Source of the DNA: Dasypus novemcinctus
Lineage: Eukaryota > Chordata > Mammalia > Cingulata > Dasypodidae
Assembly: GCF_030445035.2 (NCBI RefSeq)
Contig: NC_080683.1
Coordinates: forward strand, 90,915,675-90,979,674
Direction: 5' to 3'
Length of the DNA stretch: 64,000 nt
Part shown: positions 10,621 through 23,520 of the stretch, piece by piece
Numbering within the stretch: the first letter of the stretch is position 1
How the letters are laid out: each line of letters begins with the position of its first letter
The notes under the pieces: model-generated
Seen by the model: only the letters and a program-made list of their open reading frames with translations
Told to the model about the DNA's origin: nothing
Databases searched by the model: none
Program-made: the position numbers and the translations under genes

Positions 10621-13600
10621 TTGATTCTTTTGCCCGCCAGTGCGTAGAAACCCTGCCCTCTGCTCTTTCAGGAAAAGTAACAATGATTCTATGAAGACTT
10701 CTCATTTCTCCCAGCCGAGGTCACTCTTAGCCTGCGATTTCTAACTGCTGGTCTCCAGTCTGCTGGTCTGGGGCTCTCGGCTTTCTCTAACACATTGGAA
10801 AGTGGCTGTTAACTGGTGTGTGCCCCCACTCTCTCCCTCCAGGTCACGGTTTAGTCCTGCGCCTGCATTTTACAAGCACACTCTCTTTTTCTTAAAGAGA
10901 ACAACTCTTTCAAATCTCGGCATTAAACAAAAGAAAACAAAAAATCACCGCTAAACTATACCAAAACAGATTTTAAGCAATCTATTTATCACTAATTCAG
11001 ACAACAAAAAGGGGGTCAAGAGCAGTTGGTATTGTGCCAGTGAGCCTTCTTGTCTGTTCATGCTTAAAGAGAAATATCATTTAACTAAGATGTAGTCCTA
11101 CTTTTTTTAATTAAAAAAATAAGAGCAATGCAGTACGTTAACCAAATTAAACAGATTTTCTTCTTGAAATTTTATTTTTAATAGCATTTAGAGCAATCTA
11201 GTAAGAACTTTTTTCTCAGTTGTAAAAATGAGTTAGCAATGTATTCCCCAAACTTGGTTAACATCATGGATGAAATTACTTCACAGTAGGTTAACTACTG
11301 AGAGCTCTGACTTGGTTTTGGCTCCAAAATAAATGAAGGACATTTGGATTTTGGATCTCTACCCAAATCTTGTGCGTTCCACTAAAAAATAGGCCACACC
11401 CCATAAGTTAGAATTCCTGATCAGTTTCCATTTAATGCCAACTTCTTGATATTTATGGAAATAGTCATTTCCTGAATATTTCAGGTCCACTATCCAGCCT
11501 TTAGAAGAAAAAATAAAATAAAACAAAATAGTAATAATATCCAGTATCCTCCAGAGAATTAGCAGAGAAATGAGGTAAAGAAAAAAGCAAATGGAAATGT
11601 TAGACTTGAGGAAAATGTAATGAAAAGCCAAATGGGAATGGAAATAGCAGTTTGCAAGAGGTAATGTAGAGGTGGTATAGAGGACAAATAAAGTACTAGA
11701 AAACATGTAAACTGAATAGCATGCAGTTTTTTAAGAAATCGATGTTTGAAATCAGTTTTGATAGTAGAAGTAGACACAAGAATCACATCACAAAAAGGAA
11801 CATGCCAAGACTATGCATAAATGTTAATGAAAATAGAAATGGATTAACTTCTATTATCACAGCAGATACCACAAGAACACAGGAAGCAGCTTTTTCACTA
11901 GAAGATATTCTTCACATCCTCTTTTGAAGATAATGTATACGAACCTCATTCGACATTAAATTCCATTCACGTAAACAAATCAGAATGGAAATTTGCTTCT
12001 TATAACCTGACACCCTTAGAAATCTGAATCTAAGAGAATTTATGGCAAGAAGTAAAATCGGAAGATTATAGTATAAGAAAAGTCCCTGAGGAGAAAAGAA
12101 CAGATAGTGTCCTCAGAAGGAGGCATTGACTTTTGGTGTATATATAGAGAGAGACACAATTTAGCCCATAGTCTATGTTCTTCAACACCAGTAAGCAGGG
12201 ATGCCAGCATACTGGACTTGGTGGTGTTAATACTTTTCACTGGCAACAACTTTCATATCTTTTTGCGAGAAGCTTAATCTTTTTTCCTTCCTGTTATAGA
12301 GTAAAATGGAAGCCAGCTGGCAGAACACATCCATCCACATGACTTGGAGTAGTAGCTTGCATTTCCCACCTTATACCATCTTACTTTATGGCAGTTGATT
12401 TTCTTCCCATTCAGAAGACAAAAGATCCTTTTTAACCCAGGTCTTAACATGATGACAGTCTTCTACTGAACTTGTATTTGTGTCTCCAATAAGCCACATG
12501 GTCGTTCAAATGAAATCCTTGGCTGTCATGTGGGAGGAACCCAGGGGGCCTGTCTTTCTCTTTATTTTTGCATCTCATTGCCTGTTTTCACTTAGGGTGG
12601 GATCAAGACACCACCACCTGGTGTACCTGCCAGCAGAGAACTTGTTGGGTATTGAGTCTAGTTGTCTGATTTATGTTATCATACAGCCCTGTCTCACTGC
12701 TTCATTGTCTATGGAGGAAAGCAGTGATGGCCATAGAGGATGTGGTTGTTTCAACCATTTGAATGTAACTTGGGACTATATGGCATTCATCCACCTGTCA
12801 AGCCTGTGGAAGAAAAGAATAGGAATAAAGGAGCCCAGTTTGATGGTGAAGTATGCCTTAGAACAGATGTTTGAATGGCCACATCTTCTTGGTGGGGTAG
12901 CATACCAGGGCAGTGTTAATGTCAAATAGGAGTGGGACTTTGTTTCTGCAGCCTTTTCGATTGTGGCTCATTGTGGTGATTTGAACAACATAGATTTTAT
13001 TTTTTTAAAGGAGATTTAGCAATTTGTGGACTTTCTCCAGATTCAAAGACTTTGTTATCTACAAAAGGAAAGTTCCACTGTGAGTTTAGTTGTTGTTGCT
13101 GTTTTAAGAAAGCATAGCAGCAGTTTATTATTTTGCTCTATTTTAGGAGTACTCCCTTTTTAGAGATTAATTTTTAGGTGCCACATGTTCTCTCTTTCTC
13201 TTTCTTGGGTATGAGGGAGGCTTTGCAATATGTTCCTGTGAGACTTCTCAAAAGTGATAAATGAGATTTTCAATCTTCTCATTCAACCAGAAACTGCCTG
13301 AAAAGGCAAGAAATAGAGTGAGGGGGGTGGAATGAGGGTGACAGATTGATGAAAATACGGAGAAATGAATTTGGAAAGAGAAGGAGGAGCAAACCTATGA
13401 AGAGTTGTAAAAACCAGAAAAGCAATTCTAAATTAGATTTAGAAATGGCAGAATGACAAGGTGAAGTTTTCTATAGGGAGAAAGTTGCTAGCTGCATATT
13501 TGAAGCAGGCTGCAATTTAAAAAGTAAGAATTCGAGAAAACTAGAGAAGGGAAATCATTCTACAAGAGGCAGGAATTGATAAGGTTTTCTGCTGGGGTGG

Positions 13601-14850
13601 GGCAAGACTAAGGCAGTTTTCTCTGGAGACATTTACTTGATTCTGTGTCGTAATTTGGTCAAAACAGCTTGTTTATAGAGAATTAATTTCACATTAATTA
13701 TGTGAGCTAGACTTAGAGGCCAGAGAAATGATCACAGGAATCATTGGATTTCAAAAGACCCTCACTATTGGCCTCCTCAGGTTGCCTTTTTATTATTATT
13801 ATTTTTTTGGTTGCCTTTTTTTAAATTCGGTGATTTGAGCCACTGTCTCATCACTGCTGGCTCCTGAAAATTACTTAGAAAGGAAAGATGGAGTTTTACG
13901 AGGTCTTTCTCTTTGTCTCCAGCCAAAAACTGGCAATGCATTTGCTTCCCTGGGCCTAGTGTCCTCTGGCAAGGCTGATTGCCTTTGAATCTTAGGGTGC
14001 CCAGAGCAAAATAGCTACGCAATCCTCATCTCTCCACCTAGCTCCCAGGGTCTAGTGAGAATCTAAAGAAATTATACGAAAGTGTTTTGTAAAGCTATAC
14101 ACGCATATTCTATATATAGATATTATTATAATATTGTTTTAAAAATCTCTTTCCATATCCCCTTCACTTGTCTTTGTCTCTTTCCTGCTCATGTGTGGCT
14201 ACATACCTTCATGAGTGTGAGTGCACATCTGTGTATCTGGTGAGTGTATTTGCAAAACTTCTGATGCCTTATTTGAGAAAAAATTCAAAAATTTGACAGG
14301 ATTTGGGTTCCAATTAGTACCATTGTGTATATACAAACAGTAGACAACTCTTCAATGTAAACAAAAGTTAAGAGCAATGCACATTAAATGGAGTAGGAAC
14401 CAGAGAACGTGTTTTATAATGAGCATCTTTTTTTCATCAGCCTCAGCATTCTCCAAATAAATTGAATTCAGTAATTCCCATAAGGCCTAAAGATGGACTA
14501 TCTTATTTTTTCAGACAAAGATGAACTCAGTGTCAGGATTTTGCAAGAATATTATTGCTATTTCTTTTATTATCATATATACTACCTTTCCATTGAAAAG
14601 CCAAAGGCTTTTACAAAATCTGACAGTGATCCTCACAATGTCCCTCTGGGCTGGGTAGGATTCATTACAAACAATAAAAATAATTGCCCTTTACTTTGAA
14701 ATGTCTCCTACAGAACCTATTAACAATGAACTGGATAGCCATGATTCATGGATTCTAATGGGAGTTTACATCGCAGCAATTAGAGATGATGGTGAATGCC
14801 TATGGATTTCTATCTATTGGAGTTGTTTTGATGCAGCATCAAATTTGAGT
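10621..14850. other. Long stretch with no gene or repeat recognised
   Basis: Mostly AT-rich unclassified DNA. A 149-codon plus-strand open frame at 12480-12929 has no domain, signal or codon pattern I recognise and no flanking splice or promoter logic, so I treat it as chance or as an old repeat. Confidence 0.45.
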
Positions 14851-14865
14851 CAAGAAGCTTGTTGA

Positions 14866-15268
14866 GGGAAATGGACTTTGGCCCAGTGGTTAGGGCGTCC
14901 GTCTACCACATGGGAGGTCCGCGGTTCAAGCCCCGGGCCTCCTTGTCCCGTGTGGAGCTGGCCCATGTGCAGTGCTGATGCGCGCAAGGAGTGCCCTGCT
15001 ACACAGGGGTGTCCCCAGCGTAGGGGAGCCCCACGCGCAAGGAGTGCACCCATTAGGAGAGCCGCCCAGCGCGAAGGAGGGAGCAGCCTGCCGAGGAATG
15101 GCGCCGCCCACACTTCCCGTGCTGCTGACGACAACAGAAGCGGACAGAGAAACAAGACGCAGCAAAAAGACACAGAAAACAGACAACCGGGGGAGGGGAG
15201 GGGAATTAAATAAATAAAAATAAATCTTAAAAAAAAAAAAAAGCCCAAGAAGCTATTTAAAAAAAAAA
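14866..15268 (+). repeat. Young full-length DAS SINE
   Basis: Full structure: tRNA-like head (A box tggcccagtggttagggcg, B box ggttcaagcc), GC-rich body and A-rich tail with aaataaatctt. TSD aagaagcttgttga at 14852-14865 recurs exactly at 15268-15281, and the head is little decayed. Confidence 0.93.
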
Positions 15269-15281
15269 AGAAGCTTGTTGA

Positions 15282-18149
15282 ATCAGAAAAACTCCAGTGA
15301 ACTTGAAAAGTGTTTCCTGTAATTACTAAAATTTACCAAGAACTAAAAAACTATCAACTATGATCACAGTACATGAAGTAAATATGAAGCAATTATACTA
15401 TATAAGGATTTCTTCTGACTGAATTTTCTCATTTACCCGTTTTATTAGAGATCTCAGTCATACTGCCTGGCAGACCTAGAGCCTCTCCTGAAGGAAGTGG
15501 CCTCACGCACAGGCCCTATGGAAGGAAAAGTCTCATTGGTACCATATGTCCTTACCTCTCTTGGATACAACTAATTGGACTAGGATGGGCACCTGTCTTA
15601 AGGGCAGTTAATGTGTGAGTTGGTTAGTGAATGACTTGTGCATGAAAGATGATCTGGTCTCTTGGGCATTTCAAGTAGCCAGTCCAAGAGAATAAAGCAG
15701 GTAGTAGTAGGGAGTGAGTGAAAGGTAGTGAGACAGAGATGGGCTAAATAAGACATGAGTGAAGGGAAATTGTACACAGCCATAGTTATGAATGAGCCGG
15801 TGCTTCAAGACAAAGAAAAGAATCACAGATTAGAGGGTGAAGAAGCCAGTTCAGACGAAGGGAAAGTAAAGCAGGCAGGCAGAAAAAAGAAGAGCCATGG
15901 AGAAAGCATGTAAATTGTGGAGCACTGCAGCAAGATGCTTCACTGCTGAGGTCTCCAGAGAAATCTTGGATCCAGAACAGCTTTCCCCAAGTCTTGACCC
16001 TACTATCCCTCCTATTTGTGGAAATTCCTTTTCCTTTAGTCTGCTTGTATGTTCTCGGTAGTCCTGGTTTACTTGAGTTAGTTTGGGACTTTCATCCTAA
16101 AAAACAAAAAATTTCCCTAAGACAGTGACCCTCAGGTATGACATGGGGTATGATATATTCTTCCCTCAATGTAAATTTTACTGTACATGGATGAAAGCCA
16201 TAGTCATTCAATTAGAAAAAAAAAAAAAAAGAATAAAGGAAAGCCTCCCAGGGCATTTTCCAACAACACTCGGCAATCAATGTCTTTTCAGTAGATGCTT
16301 TACTCTTCAGCAGACTAATATCATCTTTTAGCTGTCAAGCCGCATTAGGAGCTAGCCTGTCAGTGTCATAAAATAAGTGTAAATAGGCATGGGGACTGGA
16401 GTGTTCATGGAATTTCAGTGTTTTTGTCCTACCCAATTAAATTAGCATCAAATCACATGCTGAAACACCTGACAATTGATGCTATGCTTTATTCTCACCC
16501 TGCCCCCCCAAACATTACTTCTAGAATTAGCTATCTCCTTTTGCCACCTAACATTCAAGATCTGTGCAACCATCTCTCATGATCATTTGTTGGCTTTGAT
16601 TATGTTCTTTTTCTGATTACTAAATATAGTTGTTGCTATTGAAAACTAAAACTATTATAAAAGAGTTCATGTTAAAATGTTCTCTATTTTCATTAATGTT
16701 TACTCTCCTTGGTAATCTTGATTAAACAATTAAATGGCTATTAGCAGATGGTAATTGCAAGATATAAAACACGAGTGTCTATGGTATCATATTTTGCTGA
16801 TGGAATTTAATTTAAATGCTCATTGTTGATTGGTCCTTTTCCCATAGGAAAAAAGATAATGGGGGTGCATATTACACCCCACTTCAATTAATTAATGCAT
16901 TTATTCAAGAAATCCTGGTGGTACCATGAGTTAATGATATGGAAAGATAGTAACTGAGCATATGGTCAGTGTGAAAGTTAATTGCTTAGGGTCAGAATAA
17001 ACTAAGATCGGATGGTTTAATGTCTGTGAACAGTTTCTGCTTGTCTCCTTAGAGGAGACTCCTAAATCATGAGGAGCTGAAATCCTTTACATTTCCTTAA
17101 GGAATGGTTGGAACATTAATGATTTCTCATGTTTGTCTCCAACAAACATTCTATCATTCAAATATATTTAGTTACTAAGTTATCAAAACATTTTTATTAA
17201 TTTCACATGTATAATCAGCCAATATGAGCACTGATTGGCATAAGAGATCTATCTTTATTATACTGAGTTGATAGAATTTCAGTCAATGTCAGAGAAATTT
17301 AACATTTAGTTAGTTTGTGAAAACTTTTCTTTTAGGATTCTTGAAACACTGAAAACTGCTCAGAAATCCCATCAATACCTTCTCACATTTCTAGGAAACA
17401 CTGGTTGGGAACCACTGTGCTTTCTATCCCTGTGGTGTTTTAGACTTTCTAGGGCAATCTGGACATCAAATGCTCATTTCTGTAGTCAGCTCTGATATGG
17501 GATTTTGATAATGGGATTGTTATATCTATAACGGACTCATCTTCCTGTCCTTTCTTTGCTAACAGGACTTGATTTGGCCAGTTCTTCTACAGGAGGCCTT
17601 TTCCTCCTTTGCCTGTGATTGATTTGGTATGGATAGTGCCTCCTTCTACAAATGAGAAATTGGGGAAAGTCTGCTGATCTAAACTGATCATGGTACGTGT
17701 CAAAAAAAAATTTGACCAATGACAAGCCTTGGGCTTGCTTTATGGAAAGTTTCTTCACTCTTAAAAAAATTGGTGTGAAGCAAAGGTGTTTCCCTTTCTT
17801 TTTGTCCTGCCTGTAGAGGTGCTAGGTAAAGAGGTGATCACGTTGCTGCCATCTTGTGAGCATGGGGAATTGTTGACACATTGAGGACTGGCAGGCAGGA
17901 AAGGTGGGAAGAAGCCTGACCCTGATGATTTGTTGAGCAACTTTATTAATTTTATAACTTCTCAATGTCTGGACTTCTTTTTATGTGACGTGGCTTAAGT
18001 CACATTTAGCTATATTTTAAAAAAAGATATTTCTGTTCCATGCAACTGAAAATATCTAACTGATATAATATCATATAGATAAAAATAATAGTTAGAATAT
18101 TAGTAATAAACAAAGGCACTCATAGTATCTCAGAGTCGGGAAGGACCTT
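15282..18149. other. No gene or repeat recognised
   Basis: AT-rich sequence. The low repeat content from about 16.3 to 17.9 kb makes it a candidate for conserved non-coding DNA, but the sequence alone cannot show conservation. Confidence 0.4.
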
Positions 18150-18167
18150 AAAAGTTATCTAGTTCCA

Positions 18168-18395
18168 GGGAGCAGATGTGGCTCCAGTAGTTGAATGCCT
18201 CCTTCCCACAGGGGAGGTCCTGGGTTCGGTTCCCAGTGCCTCCTAAAACAAAAAATACAAACAACAAGCAAACAAAGGAAATAACCAACTCAGGGTAACG
18301 AATGTGGCTCATGGTTGAGCAACAGCTTCCCACATATGAGGTCCTGGGATCAATCCCCCACCTGTGGACCTCAAGTAAAAAAAGAAAACAAGAAA
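18168..18395 (+). repeat. Dimeric tRNA-type (DAS-related) SINE
   Basis: Two tRNA-like units with B boxes gggttcggttccc and gggatcaatccccc, joined by an A-rich linker and accaactcagggtaacg. The flanks aaagttatctagttcca (18151-18167) and aaagttatttagtcca (18396-18411) form a slightly decayed TSD. Confidence 0.85.
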
Positions 18396-19389
18396 AAAGT
18401 TATTTAGTCCAAATTGAAAATGTTTTGCAAATAGAAAGTTTGATGAGCAACTTATAATCATTATTAGAAGATGTAATGACTGTGGCTTGCTCTGACACCC
18501 TGAACTTACAGTTTCAAAGACTAAAGAAATGATCTGTCAGTTATAGGGGGAGACTCACACAAAATTACTTAAGCAATGAGGAAACTTGTCATCTTACTTA
18601 ACAGTGAGAGTTCCACAGTTAGAACATTTCTAGAGTTGATTAATTCACAGTTCAAAAATGTCAAAAAGGACCCCGACGTCTTCCATCTTCCTTCTCTGCC
18701 ATCCTCAGCATATTAACTTTTAACTTTAGGCATGTCCTTGCATGGATGCAGGAGAGTTGTATCAGCTTCAAGCCTTATTTCCTCATATAGCTATAGGAAG
18801 CAGCAGAAAAATGGGCTTATTCTCAAGGAAATCTGCTTAAAGGTGAAGAAAACTTTGCCTAAAATCCACCAGGGGTCTTCTCCCCATGACTTACTACTCA
18901 AAATTGTGTCACATGATTTTGGCTAAATAATTCCTGTAAAAGGATATGGGGTTATGGTGATTGGTTTAGACCGTTGGCCCTTCCCTCAGGGGGAATGAAG
19001 TGGAGCCCACCCTCCTCTCAAGCAAGTAGCCTCCTGGTATCTGTTAGCCAGGAACAGACAGATAGGGAGAGGGATCCCTTGGTATGTTTGTTCCATTTCC
19101 TGCATTGACCCAATTTGTTAGCCTGGAACATCATCTGATACGCAAAATTTCCAGAGAAGGAAGGCAGGATTGCAAGTCACATCCCTTAAGATTTTCCAGC
19201 TTTCTTTGACCATATTCCATGCTTATTAAGCAGTTTTTTCTTGATTAATTAGACTCCCTTACCACCTTGATATCTGGTAGGAAGTGCCCTGGATAGCAGA
19301 CTGATATAATTAGTGTATTAGAGAGATGTATCCCATATTAGAAATTAATAACTTCATGTTCTGACCTGAAAGAACAGTCTCATGAGTGT

Positions 19390-20030
19390 AATTAGAGTAA
19401 ATAATTTGTTCATCATTCATTTAGCACTTTCTTTGTGCTGGGCACTTTGGTAGGTGCTAGAAATACTAAAGTGAAGAGGGTATGATTCCTGCTCCAAGGG
19501 CTTCTCTCCCTGTTAGGAACTCACAGCCCCATTGGTATTTTTGATTTACCATTCAGGAAGCACATACCAAGCACTGGGTTAAGTGCTTTCCATGCTTCAC
19601 AGTCTTGTCCCCCCTTTTCCTTTTTGATCCAATTTCCTGTATTTTTTCCCGTTGCTCACAGTGCCCCAGCCATGCTGGTCCGTGAACTCTCGATGCAATG
19701 CTTTGGGTGCATTCCTTTGTCTGGAATGGCTTTCTTTCAGGTATTCTCAAGGCCAATCCTCTCATCTCTTTTAAGACTTAACTCTCATCAAATGTCATAT
19801 TGGCTTTCTTTAATCACTCATTCTATTTCAACTTTCAACCTACAGTCCTTCCCTGTCTAATTTTTTCTGCCATAACATTTATCAGTATATCGCCTACAAT
19901 GTATTTCGTAGATTGCTTTTGTTCACTGTCTTCCCCTAGCAGAATATAAGCTCCCCAAGGGTAAAGAATTTGTTGGTATCCCTAATGTCTAGGACAGTAC
20001 CAGACCATAGTTGGGATAAGATAAACCATC
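19390..20030 (+). repeat. L2-type LINE 3' end with an adjacent old fragment
   Basis: From about 19630 the sequence follows the L2 3' end: a tgctggtccgtgaac-like start, cttaactctcatcaaatgtc, agaatataagctccccaagg and a final gtctaggacagtaccaga. The part at 19390-19510 (tttgtgctgggcactttgg) is another old mammalian fragment. Confidence 0.65.
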
Positions 20031-20254
20031 TCCTAGTAGAAGAACACTAGTTATATAAGTTGCTCTTGATTACAAAACTATTAAATGGTGGAAATGGAAT
20101 TTGAACCCAAATCTTTCTGATGATAAAGTACACCTTAAATTCTCCGTATTCTTTAAGTTTCTGTGTCTGCAAAACCAAGAGATCAGACCTTGAATCATGG
20201 TGACTCTTGGAACAAGCTCAACACCTGGCTGCATGGTAGCCTCATGGCAATATT

Positions 20255-20790
20255 AACCACACCAACAATTTGAACAGGGAAAATTTAATATGAAGAATTT
20301 AACTGCCCAAAGGTGATTAACTACTAAAAAAGATAAAAGAGGTTTCCAAGGGGGCGTAGAAGTAGTAACTGGTGAAAAAAACTCTTACCTCCAGGCTAAA
20401 ACAGTGTGAACAAGGAACTTAGAAACTTAGAAGCAGCCGCTTTCTTACTCCCAAATGGAGGTTGAGACCTCTGAGGAGAAGGTGTGGGCAGTGCACTGGG
20501 GCTGAAGAACCTTCCTGGAAGGTACAGGTTGGGGCAGCATACTACTCGCCCCTGCATGTCCAAAGTGCTGACTGGGACTAGAAAATTGCATAGCAGAAGG
20601 AAGGAAAATCCCTTCCTCCTGCTCTGGCCTTAAAAAATCCCTCTAGCACCCTCTATTGACAAAGCCTAAAATAAATAGAGTCAGCAAAGGAGAAATGTTT
20701 ATTAGGGACCTGCTTCAGTAACACAGAGTAGGGCAAAGAAGGGTGGATTTGGAGCTTAGAAGTACTAAATTAATAACTGGGACACCAAGT
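20255..20790 (+). repeat. Old mammalian interspersed repeat, family uncertain
   Basis: Contains ctctagcaccctctattgac, gcaaaggagaaatgtttatt and gggtggatttggagcttaga followed by aattaataactggg, a combination I recognise as repetitive but cannot assign with confidence (L1 3' end or LTR). Confidence 0.4.
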
Positions 20791-21359
20791 TAAGAAACCA
20801 TCCCACGTGAAGCCTGGTGTAGGCAGTGATTTGGTGTTTGCTGCTGACATACCTGCCCTTTTTGTCCCTCACTCCACATCATGGAGAGTTTCAGTCTTAT
20901 AAACTGGTCTAGATATTCTCGTATGTTTTCATCATGTATGACTTGAGAGCCCACTTTCCTTAGTCTATGTTGTCATTCTTTTCAAGTCTTTCATGGAACA
21001 GGTGGGGAGGCAAATGATTCAGCTGGAGAAACAATATTTTGCTTTATTTGGTTTACCTCTTTTTTTTCCCCCAAAATTAATTCCTTCCCAGTCATATGTA
21101 TTTGAAGAAAAGGATCATGGAGTTTTTACTCCTGCTATCCACATGCACTGTACCTTTAATTTGATTTTCTAGGCCCTGAAATTCATGGACAGTCCCATTT
21201 TATCCATGCATCCCCTGTTGGGAAGTAGAGACCCCTTTCTTTTGTGCATTGACACTCAGGGATTTGTGCTGCTCTCCTGAATGAGGTGATGAAGAGCACC
21301 TGCAACTCCTCTCATTATCATTCTTTTAATAATGTATTTAGACTTTTTTTGTTTTTTTT

Positions 21360-21660
21360 TACAGTTTTAAAATTGATTTTTAGCAAATCAATTTTATTGA
21401 TACATATTAATAAAGCATAAATCCATCCAAAGTGTACAATCAATGGTATTCACTATAATCATATAATTGAGCATTTATCTACTTCAATCATTTTTAGAGC
21501 ATTTTCCTTATTGCAATAATAATAATAAACAATAAAACAAAAAACCCTCATCATCTCTCAGTCTTTCTAATGCGTCCCCTGCTGTATTTAGTTGCTATTT
21601 CATTATCATTTTAATAAATACATATTTATTAAATTTACTCTTTCTCTATTTCTCCAGGTC
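21360..21660 (-). repeat. L1 3' end fragment, antisense
   Basis: Contains caattttattgatacata, atccatccaaagtgtacaat and the agagcattttccttattgc block. It shares this order with copies at 24.7 and 36.35 kb. Confidence 0.7.
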
Positions 21661-22728
21661 TTTTATCTGAAAATATAACAGCCATGCTTCTCCGAAGTCT
21701 GCCGTTTCACCATGCTAAGGGTAAGGATTTCAGAATATCATTTTGAAGCCTACTCCTTTTTAAGGCAGACCATTTATAGTTTTGCTGCATAGACATAATT
21801 TTAACCTTTTCAAAAGCATCAGGGCTTGTTTCCGGGGAGAGGTACAGTACATTAAAGACAGTAGCTTCTCAGAGTCTGAGCTGAACTATATAGTTTGGGT
21901 CAGACAGTTTTTTCTAATTGGTTCGGATTTTCAGTCCATTGAAGGAAAGCTCCGATTACATTTTAAAGCAGGCCAGTAGGCAAAAAATCTGCTTCATCTG
22001 CACAACTGCGGGTTCTTTTTCACTTAACTATCTCATGGGAAGATACTCTGTGCTGGGAATCACAAGCATCCCATGTAGTACCCTGCTCCCCCAAGCCCAT
22101 CAAAGCACTTTTTTATACTACAGAGCCCTGAGGGAGGACACTCAGGCGAACTGGCTGATGTTCACATATCCATGTCATTCCATATAACATCAATCTTGGG
22201 TCCACAAGACTGAGTGTTTGCTTCATTAAGAAGGCAGCAGTCACAGACCCCAGGCTTCTAGGTACATCTCCAGGAGGTCTCTGACCCGGGCAGAAAAGCT
22301 CAGCTCTTTCAACTTGAACAGATAGTTGAAAGATAAAGAGGAAAACTGTAGACCAGGGACTACAGTGCCCATTAGAAGGAAAGAATGTTTGCTTGTGCCT
22401 GTAATTTATTGTCTGAAGTATTCTTAGAGTGATCCAAAAAAAAAAAAAAAAGGGGGGAGAGGGAGAAAAATAATGAGGACTTTTAAAACTATAGACCTCT
22501 GAGCCCAGGGTTTTAGGCTGGTACTCTGAAATGTTTACAGTGTACAAAGGTGCCATTAAAAATAATCGTATTTTTAAAAGTAACTTCCATCCATGGAAAA
22601 CCACCATCAACATATGAAACAAGACTTTCTTTACGGTTCAGTCCTTCGTGAAAGAGATTCATCTACTATAAGACCAGTCTAAGTAGGAAGATTGAAGTTA
22701 CTAATCTTTTTAGTTTCTTGGTCAAATT
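21661..22728. other. No gene or repeat recognised
   Basis: Unclassified. A 169-codon minus-strand open frame at 22113-22622 has no recognisable domain and crosses a poly-A/poly-G tract at about 22436-22455. Confidence 0.4.
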
Positions 22729-22738
22729 AAAAAGTCCA

Positions 22739-23160
22739 GGAAAGCGGACTTGGCCCAATGGATAGGGCATCTGCCTACCACATGGGAAGTCGGTGGTTCA
22801 AAACCCCGGCCTCCTTGACCCATGTGGAGCTGGCCCATGCGCAGTGCTGATACGTGCAAGAAGTGCCATGCCACGCAGGGGTGTCCCCGCGTAGGGGAGC
22901 CCCACGCGCAAGGAGTGTGCTCCGTAAGGAGAGCTGTCCAGCGTGAAAGAAAGTGCAGCCTGCCCAAGAATGGCACCGCACACATGGAGAGCTGACACTA
23001 AATGACACAACAAAAAGAAACACAGATTCCCGGTGCCACTGATAAGGACAAAAGCAGTCACAGAAGAACACACAGCAAATGGACACAGAAGAGCAGACAA
23101 CTGGGAGGGGGGGCAGGGGTAAGGGGAGATAAATAAATAAATAAAAATAAATCTTAAAAA
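22739..23160 (+). repeat. Full-length DAS SINE
   Basis: tRNA-like head (aagcggacttggcccaatgg), GC-rich body, a second domain around cagattcccggtgccactga, then an A-rich tail. TSD aaaaagtcca at 22729-22738 and 23161-23170 is exact. Compared with the 14.9 kb copy it carries an extra segment before the tail, so at least two long subfamilies are present. Confidence 0.92.
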
Positions 23161-23170
23161 AAAAAGTCCA

Positions 23171-23360
23171 AGTGAATGGATGTAGCTCAAGTGATTGAGC
23201 ACCTGCTGCCCATGTACAAGGTCCTGGGTTCGATCCCCAGTACCTCCTAAAAACAAACAAACAAATGCGAAAAACCACTCTTATTGGGAGAGGGTGTAAC
23301 TCAGTGGTTGTGCACCTGCTTCCCATGTATGAAGTCTTGGATTCGATCCCCAGTACTATT
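23171..23360 (+). repeat. Two tRNA-type SINE units
   Basis: Two head-to-tail units with B boxes gggttcgatccccagtacc and ggattcgatccccagtac, each with an A-rich tail. They abut the long DAS copy, and the first is one of the best-preserved tRNA-like monomers in the window. Confidence 0.8.
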
Positions 23361-23429
23361 AAAAAAAGCCCTATTGCTTTGCGGGTCAAAAAGTTTATAA
23401 AGGCCATGCCTTTCCTTGACTAAACCTTC

Positions 23430-23520
23430 AGTTCCTTACTGAACTATGAGCTCCTGGAGTATGGGAAGTATATCCTATTCACATTGGTATCCCTAATACC
23501 TGGCCTAGGACGTGCCGCAG
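23430..23520 (+). repeat. L2 3' end fragment
   Basis: The order gaactatgagctcctgga, ttggtatccctaatacctgg and ggcaatcaacagatg matches the terminal part of L2. Confidence 0.55.

Noticed and set aside
12480-12929. 149-codon open frame as a possible gene
   Set aside because: No domain, signal peptide, compositional bias or splice context recognised; length is possible by chance in 64 kb or within an old repeat.
23171-23250. tRNA-Ala-like sequence as a real tRNA gene
   Set aside because: A and B boxes are present, but the acceptor stem and anticodon arm do not pair as in a tRNA and the unit is a repeated SINE head with an A-rich tail.
22775-23407. 210-codon minus-strand open frame
   Set aside because: It runs through a DAS SINE and adjacent tRNA-type SINE units read backwards. 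Similar phrases recur in the frames at 3.1, 14.9, 28.8 and 52.8 kb for the same reason.
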